This document shows, in pieces, positions 41,101-52,398 of a stretch of DNA of 64,000 bases. The notes under the pieces are model-generated. The model saw only the letters and a list, made by a program, of their open reading frames with translations, did not search any database and was not told the origin of the DNA. The stretch is taken from assembly GCF_021155765.1 (NCBI RefSeq), contig NC_060116.1, positions 16,122,584 to 16,186,583 on the forward strand. The letters run 5' to 3'. The position numbers and the translations under genes are program-made. Origin of the DNA: Diprion similis (lineage: Eukaryota > Arthropoda > Insecta > Hymenoptera > Diprionidae). How positions within the stretch are numbered: position 1 is the first letter of the stretch; each line of letters opens with the position of its first letter.

Positions 41101-41866
41101 GTGATATGCTATTTAAGGATAAATTTCTTGCTCTCGAAGTTACACGACGGCGTGTATAGAAATAACTTATTCATTTCCAATATTTCTGAAAGGCTGCAGA
41201 GGGCGTGTATTTTCGATCACGGTTTAAATATTGACACCAGTTGAGCCGAGAAAGTATGCAGTCTGCTATAAGGCGATAAGCTAAACTTGGCGAAACGTAT
41301 TTTACGCTCGAGAGACGAGATCGACGCTGACTTTTTATTCTGTTGCTATTTTATACAGTCGTTTTTGCATTCCTAATGAAAAGCCTTCTTTATTAAGCTT
41401 ATATAATATACAGAACCCTTTTTGTTTCTTGATACAATCCCTCGAGACACGTCTTTTAATTTTAGCCTCAATTAGAAGGTCGTTTCGCTACCAACAATAA
41501 GACTTGATCAGCCTTTTTGCACTTCAAGCACGAATTTTATCAAAGATGTAGGTAAAAGAATTTAGACGACTGCTGACAGTCGAAATGAATATTCCTCTCA
41601 ATTCTTGAGTCACTCAACGCAGCTGCTGACATCGAGTTCAATATTCTAGATCATTATCTCTTATTGTTAGTCAAGGGTTGTCACCGAGGTCAGTGACCTG
41701 GGGGTTAGTTCACGGATTGGAATTGTTGTCATAGCTTACCTGAATTTCCCGGTATTTCCGTGTTCGCATTTCCGTTCTGGCCTGGAGGTCTAGAAGCGGA
41801 AGTTTTCCCGAGGGAGTCCATGCGAATTGCCTCGGAATCCTTCCTCGGCGCGGTTGGAGGCGGCAT
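32169..41866 (-). CDS. Membrane M1 zinc aminopeptidase (APN-type), 14 exons, 1003 aa
   Basis: Type-II membrane M1 metallopeptidase that would remove N-terminal residues from peptides at the cell surface. Exons: 41740-41866, 36344-36496, 36045-36130, 35880-35976, 35679-35761, 35400-35605, 35132-35312, 34588-34813, 33936-34498, 33599-33830, 33106-33511, 32880-33022, 32445-32797, 32169-32324; the phases all agree and total 3012 nt. Residues 69-89 form the signal anchor, followed by an acidic stalk. The exopeptidase motif GAMEN is at 397-401, zinc ligands are HELAH 433-437 and Glu456, and the transition-state Tyr is Y519. An ERAP1-like C-terminal domain follows (from about residue 600). There is no GPI tail: it ends LKIDKS. 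All catalytic residues are present. The start is the ATG at 41866. The frame is open for 24 codons upstream but has no acceptor or ATG there. The sub-family (APN versus glutamyl) is not resolved. Confidence 0.95.
37160..37388 (-). CDS. Alternative first coding exon of the M1 aminopeptidase (76 codons)
   Basis: An ATG in good context (AAAATGC) begins an acidic, charged 76-residue frame, [20 protein letters not shown] onward, that stays open to a strong donor, C|GTAAGT. The exon ends in phase 1, which is what the membrane-anchor exon at 36344-36496 needs. The junction codon would be CGG (Arg), followed by DSNTGLHK, and the protein would be 1037 residues. It would give the enzyme a longer cytoplasmic tail. 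It lies in the 5.2 kb first intron. The evidence is splice-site and phase fit plus protein-like composition; no transcript is available. Confidence 0.6.
37979..38018 (-). CDS. Alternative short first coding exon of the M1 aminopeptidase (13 codons)
   Basis: ATG followed by [12 protein letters not shown], then donor G|GTGAGAG in phase 1, joins the anchor exon to give ...[12 protein letters not shown] and a protein of 974 residues. The frame is open further upstream to a GTG and then a TGA, so the ATG at 38018 is the only usable start. An acidic tail with a hydrophobic pair is typical of short cytoplasmic tails of type-II enzymes, and this may be the main form. It rests on splice phase and donor quality only. 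Confidence 0.5.
38150..41739. other. Distal part of aminopeptidase intron 1
   Basis: This is the intron between the 41740-41866 exon and the internal alternative first exons. It holds a GC-rich patch (about 38600-39300) with a 219-codon open frame on the plus strand beginning at a GTG, which I do not accept as a gene (see rejected items). Nothing else is recognisable. Confidence 0.5.
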
Positions 41867-44800
41867 TTCTTCTTCCTCGTATTTCCGTTTTAACGTTATT
41901 ACTTCGGTCTCGCTTCGTTCAGGGCTGCTTTGATTTCAGTGTCTAATTTTTTAGAGTGCGAATTAATTCGGCCTCTCTATGATTACCCAATTGCACAATA
42001 TTTTCACGCGATTTTCACTGCTGTAATAATTATCGTAAAGCTATCTGAAGAATCTTAGATTTGTATATTGCATATTACTTTAAAAGCGCTATAATTTTTG
42101 GTCCCGTTGCAGGTATAAATTTTAAAGTGCGTAAGAAGTGTAGGTTGAATAATTAAATAGTAAAAATTTTAGCAAATTCTCTATCTTCCTATTCGCGTTC
42201 AAAAAGCTCGGATAAAAAATTGTCCTCTACTAAAAAACGTCTAACCGGTGTACTGTGACACTTTTGTGCACCGATAATCAGCGACGAAAACACCTTTCAA
42301 CAACCACTGGATCATTGTACGAGTGCAAAATTCGCCCGGATCATAATCCACCCACAAAACTCAACACTGAACTAACAATGATCATCATTCGGTTAAAACT
42401 GGCGACTGGATCCTCGTCGTCCTTCCTCAAAGTGTCACTTCGTGTTGTTCGAGATTTCAGAACCCCCATTATCCTGTGCTTTGTTCAGAACTGCAGACGT
42501 CGCTGCTTATCCACTTCAGGTTCCGTCGAACGCCGAGCCTGAAATGAGAACAACGATTCGATGACACGGAGAAAAAATTTGAAAAACTTGATTTCTATTA
42601 TAATTTTTCCGTAAATTTCTTCTTAAGACGATGATTTTAACTCAGATTCAACGATGAAACCCCAACCCTTAGACACCCTGCTAAAATGTATAAAATACTG
42701 TTTTCTCTAGTCATACCCGTCAATTCCTTGCCAAGGGTTAAATTTTCCCTGACTTTCTCGGATCTGATTATCGATTCAAGTTTCAGGTGTAATTTTTTCT
42801 CGGGGTCAAATATAATTACGCAGCCTTACGAAGGCGGGGAAAATTACGGACTCTCACGCACTGGACGAGCCATAAACCGTTGGAGTCGTATTTAGGAAAA
42901 TAGTGAAAACAGTGGAAACGCGAAGGCAGATAAGAATCAGTGGCTGTTTCATTTCGAGTGGGGAAACCCAAGTATAATAGTGTAGAATTTTTTTGCGCGC
43001 AATTAGTAATTCTGGGATCCAACGCATATAATTCAAGGTTATAATTATTCACAAATTGTGAGCTTTCGCAGTTGGTCGAATTAATTGCTACGTATTACGT
43101 AAAAGCTTTCAATTTACGGACGACTAATATCTGTCCACTTTCGTTCTGTTATTACGTTGGTTCTGAGTAATATCCTTTTTTCACTCGCCAATAATGCACC
43201 AGCGGTTAATAACGATCACCGACTGCAAGCTGCCGCAGCTCTGAGCTTTCAACCACCTCAACTAGCCATCTCTGTGCACTGTTTTCACTCCGGGGCTATT
43301 CTGTAAATGTTTTCATTGTGCAAAACTACCGCAATTATTTCTACGCTCAATTACCCACATATGACGATCGATAAATCGAACATCAAACTGAACGGACAGA
43401 CGGCACTCGATAAGTTATTAAGGTAAGTGTACCAGTTATTGACCCGTTTAGATCCAATTATTGACCCTCTTATTATCCAAAATTATAAATTGACACCACA
43501 AATCGTAAATTTCTCGATGACTAGAACCCATTGCTAGAGGGTTAGATACTAGAAATTTATTTTTTTGGCAATTTTACTTGCCTTGCACGAGGTTGTATAA
43601 ATCCGAAGAAATAAGGGATGATTTCACGCGCACTATGAATTTCTTTTTCAATCCTCCCTTTTATTCTCTACTCGAATCTCACGAGTAAAAAACATTTTCA
43701 ATAGTGAAAGTCATCCAGACTTTTACAGCTAAAACTACACGCGATAAATAAAACTGTAAGAAACGAGTGGCGGGCCTATTAGAATTTGAAAAGAAACGCG
43801 CGATGCTCGTTGGATTCGGTTGATCGCGACGACAACGCGACTCGAATTGACTGACGAGTATAATTAGCCAATGGTATAGCCGATGGGTATTAGGCTAGAC
43901 ACGAAGCATGCAAATGTGTGCGATGACCTGGCAAAAGCCGCGTCGGAGAATCTTATAACCCCCCCCCCCCCCCTCCCCCTCCACCCGTGTTTATATTAGG
44001 AGTAGTTGGCAGAGTGGCTATCGAAAATCAGAGTTTAATTCAACGCCATGTTTTTTACATTGTGTTCCATCGATAGTAGCGCAAGAAAGAAAAAGACAGG
44101 AAATGACGAAGAAAAAAAGAAACAACAGGAAAACACAGTCACGTAATGTGGCTCTATGAATAATGAAATATGCAAACAGCGAGTCGAAAATTTCTTGTAA
44201 AACTCAGACGACGGGCTTACAAGCTTCCTTGACCGAATTTGGGTTAAAAATGTCGAATCTCACGTTGCGGAAAACTTTTTCATTCCCTTTTTTCGCAATT
44301 GTATAGATTTTTTTGGAAAGCTTAATTTTTCTTTCCGATACCACGGCGTTCAACTTATATCGTTATGGTATTGAGCCAATTTTACTACCGGCACATGCAT
44401 GTAAACGTCCTGATCGCGTCGTGATCCTGTTAGCTAAAGTCGGGCTGCTCCGGCCGATCGAAGGCTTCTCAAGTTAATATCAAGTTCCACGAGGAACCTC
44501 GCGATTACAATTAGGCGTTCTGCACAGCTCGGATAGTATCGAACGGCAGGAAATATCGACAGGCTTCAGTTTTCGTCCAGGAATTACGAACGTCGAAGTA
44601 ACTAGACGAATTTTGGGGATCAACGAATTTCACTCAACATTCAATCCAGTACACGACAATGTTTAAATTTTTGTCAGTCAGGAAAGTTTTAGTGACGGAA
44701 AAATTCATTTTCAAACGGGATTGCATAAAGTTTACTTATCAAGTTTACTTATTAAATTTGCTTACACAAGTAATCGGATTTCAAAAAAATTGGGCCCATT

Positions 44801-47519
44801 AAAATCGTTTGCGTAATGAGATGGGGATGTAAAAATTAACTTTTTAACATGATATTTTTACAGCTATAGAATCTGCAATGCCAACCAAGGTACCAATTAC
44901 GTCGCTATGAAGCTTTTCTAAATTCGTATTTGATTAGATATTCACAAGAAAAGAAATAATCCGCTTTGAATTACACACTGAATAAAATGATTTTCATCAG
45001 ACGTGACGTCAATTCTTGTTCACAGATAAAAAAGCTTTTAAAAAGAAGTTAATTTTTTTTTTTTTTCTGCAGAAAAAATTCAGCCTTCTAGGAAAGAAGT
45101 TCCGGGATTCGCATATCGTCTAGCTCTTCAGTGCATATTTCATTCAGTTCTGCCCGTGAAACGTTGGGAGTAAAGCTAATTATATAATTAACCGTCAAAA
45201 TCACGAGGACTTAAATAGCGGCAAGATGCCGGGGGCGGCTGATTACCAGAGACGTTTCTGTCAGCCGGTGAAACGGACTTCGACATTATATAAATATAGG
45301 CGTATACATCTATATTATATTCCCTGATCCATATTCAGGTCCAAGTGTGCGAGCAGGGGAACGATCATTTCAATAAACTCTTCGAAGTACGGGTTCTCCT
45401 CAGTCAAATATGGCAGTTACATGCGAGTTTGTATGCGTGCGGAGAAAAACGTCGGTGTATTTGAGGGTGGAATCGATCGAAGGTTCAAACCGAGTTACGT
45501 ATGGACAGCGGTGTGCGTTTGGAAAAGGGGATGGGCTGCGTTTTCGCAACGGTGGAATGCAATTTTAGGAACGGAGGTGGAACGCCCTATACATGTACTC
45601 TGCGTGGCGGTTATTATTTGAGATAGACTTTGCAGTCAAGTTTTTTAACTTCCAATTTATACTTCGTGCGTATAAGAGTAATTAAAACTGTGTCGAGGAT
45701 AGTTGGGAAAAAAAATTGTTGAAAAAAAATATAACGGAGGATATCGACGTTGAAAATATAAAAATGATACGAGGTTGACTTGAGTTTTCGTAAAAGAATC
45801 TTTCCTCGTTGAAACATGGAAAATCTGAAAATTCAAGTGAAAGAATTCACTTGTTTTTTTGGTTACATTATAGAAACATATTCTCAGTCAATTACAATCG
45901 AGGTTTTTTGTACAAATTTCACGGATTTAATTTTTTTTTTTCACTGTGTAAGAAGATACTCTGTTTAATCAATTCGCCACATTCACGTATAGCGTACGAA
46001 AACCATAATCATCGTCATTATTATCGCAGGCCATAGTTACGTCCACAGTCGCAACAATACTGAGTAAGCATAAAATAATGCGTAGAGAATTTGTGTATTG
46101 AATCGGGCATCGGGGGTCAATGGGAAGATATAATTACAAGAGGATTGACGCATCGCGTAAGCCTGATTGAAAGTAAGACGCAATCTTGGTAACGAATGTC
46201 GTGGATTTCGGACACTCGTACTCGGTGGAAATCAGAGAATTGTCAGCTATGCGGCAATTTGTTCTTCGGTTGAAAGTTCATCATTTAGGGTTAAATGTTA
46301 TCGACTTGGGGACAGCCATGAATGTAAAATATACAAACTTGTAGCCCGTCACTGAAACCCGATTGCGTACGCATAACGTACCAAACACGCTTTCTTGTAC
46401 ACGCGGGAATGTGATGGAAGCCGGATTGTGTAGATTCGGGAATGCAATTATCTCTCAATACGGTGTGAAGTAGAGAATTTCGGAAGCACGAATCGGACTT
46501 GAAGACCACGAATTGTTTCTGACGCTCGGTTGAACGATTCGAATATCTCAATGATCGTAAATATATCAATCAAGATCGAAATCGGTACTAAAACTTCTTG
46601 CTTAAATAAATCTTCGTTTCCAAGTACAACGTGTTGTTTAAAAATTGCGGAAATAAGGAGCGAGAAAAAGGATCTGATGCATGTTCAAATACCGACATAT
46701 AATCCTCGCGAGAAGCATCTTCAATTTTACCATCACAGAGATTATCCTGAATTCTGAATGCTTTACCGACTTTTTCTTGGATTACCCTGAATACACTAGA
46801 GAAATAAAATAATTCAGTATGAACTAAAATCGGGAACCGAACTTCCAATCAAGCTTCTCCTCCTGAAGTACTTGCCAATCCATCACTGTAAATAATAAAT
46901 TACCTCAGCTTGTAATGATTCGCGATGCTCCGTGTTATTCATTATTTTCCAGGGCTTCGTTTTTCCTAAATTGGTGCACTCATGCTTTTCCCAAGTTACT
47001 CTGCTCCGGGTCACGCTTACTGTGTTACTGGCGGTACTCTTACATTAGCAGAAGCGTGACTTCTCTCCCACCAGTTTGCCAACTACAAACTTCGAGACCA
47101 AACACTCACTCGTTGGCCTGCTTTGACAATTTGTCACTTAGTACCGTTCCTTTACACAACTCAAAAAAAGACTTTGCACTAAACGTAGTCTTTGGTTTCT
47201 TTATAAAACTTTGTCAGTATTTATAATCTACAATGTATAGAAAATTTATACACCCGACAGTATAGAATTTTGCGAATTTTCTCCACATCAACGAGCCTTG
47301 AAACTCTTCCTCCACATCTTTGAACGGTATCACCTGTTACGTCTAAAACCTAAGGTGGTGCAGCAGGAAGTAGGCGTTGTGTTCCGATTAGCCCACACCG
47401 CTTAGACAACAGACAGAGTTCCGGTCCCGATGATGATTTCGAGTTCGTCTCCCAAGAAAGAAGAAGTGAATTCCGTCTTCCCGGGATCCGGGTGTTCGAC
47501 AAAGCGTCGGGACGTCGGG
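41867..47519. other. Intergenic region upstream of the aminopeptidase
   Basis: It should contain the promoter for the 41740-41866 exon. There is a C-homopolymer/CCT run at about 43960-43985, and otherwise mixed AT-rich sequence. Open frames of 60-100 codons occur on both strands (for example 42255-42542 and 46291-46569) but lack splice support and domain signal. Confidence 0.5.
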
Positions 47520-47653
47520 CGTCGTCCGAAAGCCTTCCGCTCATAAAGTGACGCGGATGAATGGAGAACGACGACGAATCTTCATCATCAAGACCACGAC
47601 GAGAAACGCTAAGCAGTCGCTGCGGTATCGCGATGATTTATGAACGGTGTTAG

Positions 47654-47899
47654 ATCTCCGTCTGGTTTCACTCGGGGCGACCCGATTTGCTGGCGTGGAA
47701 GCGACCGACCCGACGATGCGACCCGTCCGAAGCTGAGAGTGGCACTGAGCCTGGCTCACCGAGAACACAGAACGTGCCGCCAACTTCCGGCAAACGGGGA
47801 TCGCCCCCCAGAACACCCGACAGCAATTCGCGGCGTCCCGGCCCAACCCGAGCCACAGGTTGCGCGTCTGGACCCTCGGTTTGCTGGAGCGACGCGAGG
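47654..47899 (+). other. GC-rich, CpG-dense island; possible exon of an unknown gene
   Basis: Between about 47520 and 47980 the sequence becomes strongly GC-rich. One plus-strand frame is open from 47654 to 47899 and reads as a Ser/Pro/Arg/Gly-rich disordered segment (for example GSPRTQNVPPTSGKRGSPPR), ending at a good donor, AGG|GTGAGC. It has no ATG and no clear acceptor. Two minus-strand frames are also open, as expected at high GC. It could be an orphan exon, a first exon or a CpG-island promoter. Confidence 0.2.
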
Positions 47900-48258
47900 G
47901 TGAGCAACGGGGATGGGAATCGAGATATCGTTAAGGTTTTTCGCGTGCAGCTGTCCTGGGGTCGTTAGTCCCTTCATGGCGCAGGCGCCAAGGCTTAGGT
48001 CGCGCTCGTGGCTCGACGGGTTTTTCTTGCTTAGGGTTTCGTCCGCTCCACCTTAGGGTAGTCAATTTTCACCCTGGACCGAAAGGATCCTGAGAGGGTA
48101 ACATTAACGACGCCACTTTCAACATTGACGCTTCGATTCAGATGCTGTAATCTTCTGAAACGAATTGCTCTATCAGTACCAAATTGCACTCGTAGAATGT
48201 GGACTGAAAGTTCTTTAGCTTGTTTCGGAAAGACGATAATTGAGATGATGAAAAGGTT

Positions 48259-51081
48259 CTACTCTATGCTTAATGCGCGAATCGAGGTGCGAGGCTTCAC
48301 GTAATCGACGGTCCGTTCGGGCTGAGAACGGATGTCGGTTTTTGGATTGAATTGCTTCCTCGCCTTGCGGACCTCCTTGTCACGGGGACCCCAGTCAAAG
48401 ACGGGATTAAAGAGGTACGTCAGATTCTGTGGGAAACATCGTTGAACAATCATTTGATGTAAAACTATCTGATTACCATTCACGAATCAAAGGATAGGCG
48501 TCGAGTAGCTTCTTTTAGCTTCTAAGTGATACTGCAGGACTCTTAAGCCCTTATTAGCAAGTGTGGGAATTACTTTAACGTTCATACAAAAAAAAAAAGA
48601 GAGAAAAAAAAGCGAATATCCTTACCTCGGTGTACACAGCGTACATAATTTGCTTCACCGCAAATACCGGAATTATTGCGATCAAGGCTGCTTTCAGTAG
48701 CAAGAAGGGTGTGCCGAGTGGTGGAACGCCATTTTTTAGTTCCGTGACAAGAGAGGTCACGTACAGTGACTGGGAAACAGGGTCAATTGCACGTTATAAA
48801 AGAACGAGGGCATTGCGTTCCTTGCACTTACCAGTAACGTGAACGGAAGAAGTTTCCAACAGAAACGCCAGAAGAACGAAGGCGGGGATCCGTACATGAA
48901 GTGAACGTCGTCGATGAAGACACCGAGACCGTAAATGAGTAGAATAAAAATCGATTCCAACAATGGCATGAAGGTAAAACCCGTGAAGATAATACTGGAG
49001 TAGATGACGTTCAATGACGGTAAGGCGGATTGCTGAAAATAATTTCGAAACGTTACCAGGTTGCAATACTTACAATTGGTGTCTTGGAATTTTTCTTTCT
49101 ACCTCAATGACGATGACGACGTTGATAATACAGGCAGTGACGCAGTACAGACCGATAAAGTAGATGCGAAATTCCTTCCTGACGTCGTTCTTCAGGAAGA
49201 AGTTCTCGAGGATGGCCTCAACCACCATCGTCTGGAAAAATGAATATATATGAAAAAAAGAAGGAAGGAAAAAGGTAGCGACAGTATTACCAAGAAGAGA
49301 GTCGATCCCGCAGACCAAACAGTAACAACTTACAGACTGGAGCCAAAGAACGGCATATCGAGACGCGAACCAATAAAATGTCCACATAAGTGGCATCGGC
49401 AAAGTGCCAAGGAGCTGAGGTATCAGGGCCAGTCCACTGCTCGCGCCTATCGTGAGCGAAATTGGTTAGCGAACGTGTCACGTTAGGGGAAAACAAGCCT
49501 GGAAACTCACTGTTCTGCATTAGAAGATCGGGGTCGATGTTCAGTCCGTCAGCAATCAGACGTCTGAGCGCCCCGCGAGCTGTGCTTCTGAACAACACGA
49601 GAAAGAAACTAGCGAAGCTGATAATAATTGCGCACCAAGCGATGCTGAACTTCGAGTCTACTCGAGCGACGAAGCTCATCGTCAGAGGAGGCATCGTCAC
49701 GTGAGCACGCCATATCATCGCGATGTATGCAAAGGCCCAAAACTATCGAATAAGTAAAAGGTCAAGCAATCGGGTTCGAGGACATCACCTGACTTTCGAT
49801 ATTCCAGGAAAGACGTTCACCTCTTTGTTCACAAAGTCCGCGAGATTCGTGGGTCCGAATGCTATTCTTATCAGAGCTGTCAAGTCCACTTTGTAAAGAA
49901 TGTAGGTGAATTCGAGCAGCACGAAGACCAGCACGGAAATGGCTATGCAGTATATCGTCTAGGTGTGCGATAATTCCTCAGTGATTACGGGTATTGATAG
50001 AGGCGAACTAATCCATTACCGTCCCGAACTTGTAGATGGTTCGCGCAACGCTGAACGTCACGATTAGCCAGTGAGCAATGGAGCATAGAACGAGCTTCCA
50101 CTGGGTGTCCAGAGGCGGACGACCGGTGCTCTCATTCACCTTGTAGCGAGATCTACGGAGAAAAAGGGCATCCATCGTGGTGATCGCATACACGAAGAAA
50201 TGTTCGGACCTAACTTGAACCAATGCTGAGCCGAGAAGTCGAAAGTGCCTCGATCCGGGCACGAGATGAGAGTAGTAATTTTATCAACAGTACAGTCTTT
50301 GGACAGCTTAGTTTCACTAGTCACGACTAGGCACTTCGCCCCCAATTCTGGAGAACATCGTAGCCACGGGGCTCGGTCGAAGACTGCTTCGAATAGGTAG
50401 AGCAAGTTCCGACCACAGAAGACCGTGTCCATCCACGACTGTAGAATCGAATATACGATGAGAGCGTAGCAGTAGCCTGGGGGAATGCGCGGATTTATTT
50501 GGCAGACTAAACTATTTACAAACGGTCAGCGGTACGTTACCGAGAAAAATTGGGCAGATCTTCCAAAGGTTGATTGGAGGCTCCTTCGTGTATTGTGCTA
50601 CGAATATTTCCACGTAGTTGATGGGCAGGTGTACAAATACCATTATCAAAATGAAATGGATGGCTAGTAATCCTGGGCGGAAAATCATGAGTCAGAATGT
50701 TGATTGTTCAACTCGCTTTGGTTAACTTTACCTTGAGTGGGTGCGTTTTGGTACCAGTTAGGGACCCAATAACGAATGTCAGTAGCCATTACAAGTGCAA
50801 CCAAGCAGTGGTAGTAAGAGTGCCAAACGCCGTCGGTAACTTTCTAAAATTATTTCTCGAGCAACGAGGGTAAAGCAAACGTTATTTCATTCATGATTAC
50901 GCTCTTTAATTCTCACCTTCTCTTTAGTGACCGTGAGCTTTTCAAATTCGGACAAGGTTCTCGACTCGAAAGATTTCCGCGAGTCTTCAGCTTCAACATC
51001 TTTCAATACGTTGGCATCTGATGAGCTCTGCGATGCGGAGGGTCTCGGTTCATCTTCTATAGATTTCACAGACGTCGCCAT
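48259..51081 (-). CDS. Atypical SLC6-fold transporter-like protein, 12 exons, 642 aa
   Basis: Multi-pass membrane protein of the sodium/neurotransmitter symporter (SLC6) fold. Exons: 50917-51081, 50732-50843, 50541-50672, 50215-50476, 50020-50152, 49821-49958, 49511-49742, 49334-49446, 49103-49231, 48832-49032, 48626-48769, 48259-48426; total 1929 nt, all phases consistent. Family signals include the TM3 region GYCYALIVYSILQSWMD, the extracellular loop with several Cys and an N-glycosylation NES, a late block GVFIDDVHFMYGSPPSFFWR that matches the SLC6 'DDI...G..P..WWK' motif, and a basic C-terminal tail. The N-terminal 55 residues are Ser/Glu-rich and cytoplasmic. The TM1 segment lacks the NVWRFPY sodium/substrate motif (it reads DIRYWVPNWYQN), so canonical Na+-coupled transport is doubtful. 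It is head to head with the copper transporter. Confidence 0.9.
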
Positions 51082-51638
51082 TATTCAGATGCACATGAGT
51101 TGGCGGTAGCCATATATCTTCAGCCTACGTCAGAAGTCGTTGATAATCGTATATTTCGTCACTTGAACATGGCTGAGAGACATGCGAAGATCGTTTTCGG
51201 TGATAATTTTAAACGGGAAAATTCCAGTCTTTTCATCCGCATGAAATTTACAACAAGTCATCATCATATTCAGGTGCATTCGACATAGTCTTGGACAAGG
51301 ACTGCATTATTTGTCGAGATTTATTGTCTACAATCTGTGAGTCTAAGCCTGGGGATTATTGGAAGTAGGATTGCCAACAGAGGAAAACAGAATGTATAAA
51401 GTATGATGGCCTCGCAGGCAAATAGGCAACCACGATTGACCGATGATCCCGGTTGATTAATGTGTGTGGGTCTCAAGAAACCGTCGTTACCTACTCGACT
51501 TTCACATTAAGATAAACGGTTATATCTTATCAACATGATAAAGATACTGTCTTCAAAAGTCCAGGAGGCAGTCCCACGTCTGCCAGGCATTTTCCTCAAT
51601 CGTCTACACCTGCACCAAACGGATTCAGCATCGTCATC
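51082..51638. promoter_or_regulatory. Shared divergent promoter of SLC6-like gene and Ctr gene
   Basis: Only 557 bp separate the two start codons, which point away from each other, so both 5' leaders and promoters must fit here or overlap. Three GATA-factor sites cluster at 51510-51541: AGATAA, a reversed TGATAAG, and TGATAA. They lie about 100 bp before the copper-transporter ATG and are probably in or near its leader. Confidence 0.5.
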
Positions 51639-52398
51639 ATGCAAGTAAGTAACTCTGTAGGTTATGAATAAATATAAAGATAAAACCAAGTCAACATTAT
51701 TATAATTAAAGATCGTATTCAAACCCATGTATTCCTAGCGGGTTCAAAACATGTCATTTCACCTTAAATAAGTCGAATTCAAAATGATGCGATCAAATCG
51801 TGATCTCTACTTCTTTGCTACCGTTACAGATGTCATTTCATATCAGCGTCGAGGAGATCATCCTCTTCGATGGCTGGGTGGTGTCCGATTGGCAGGGTGT
51901 CGTGGGTTCCATGGTTGGAATTATCCTCATGGCCGCCATTTACGAGGGTCTTAAGAATTACCGGTAGGTTTTTGATTCAGTTACTATCCAAGTAACAAAG
52001 AGCAGCCGAATGTTGAGCGGTTCCATTGACCATTTTGCATCTCACATTTTCAGCGAATACCTGTTTGTCAGCGCGTCTGCTCTTTACCAGGGGAATGGGA
52101 AGTGTCCAACCAAACAGTAAGTCTCCGATTTCTCTACTAATGTCTCTAAATTTTTCAAAGCTGAATCCACTGCTCTCAACGAAATCTTCTATGCGACAGG
52201 CCATCGATGTTCTCTGGGATCCATCTCTTCCAAACGTTCCTGCATATGATACAAATCGTCTTGGGCTACTTCCTCATGCTGATTTTTATGACTTACAACG
52301 TGTGGCTGTGCATCGCTGTCACCGTAGGTGGTGCCATTGGCTACTGGCTGTTCGCATGGAGAAAGGCCAGCAGTGACATTACCGATTGCTGCAATTAG
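51639..52398 (+). CDS. Ctr1: Ctr-family (SLC31) high-affinity copper transporter, 133 aa
   Basis: Three-TM copper(I) importer that acts as a trimer. Exons: 51639-51644, 51830-51963, 52054-52116, 52200-52398; total 402 nt. The first coding exon is only ATG CAA before a consensus donor (GTAAGTAA), and the second begins ATG TCA, giving MQMSFH. TM1 contains [21 protein letters not shown] with the family YEGLK..RE block. TM2 carries the copper-filter motif MxxxM (M94-M98), and TM3 the packing motif GxxxG (G111-G115). The C-terminus has a Cys-Cys pair (131-132) like the metal-handing tail of the family. The Met/His-rich extracellular N-tail of Ctr1A-like proteins is missing, so it resembles the short insect paralogues. 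The poly(A) signal AATAAA is at 52664-52669. Confidence 0.93.
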
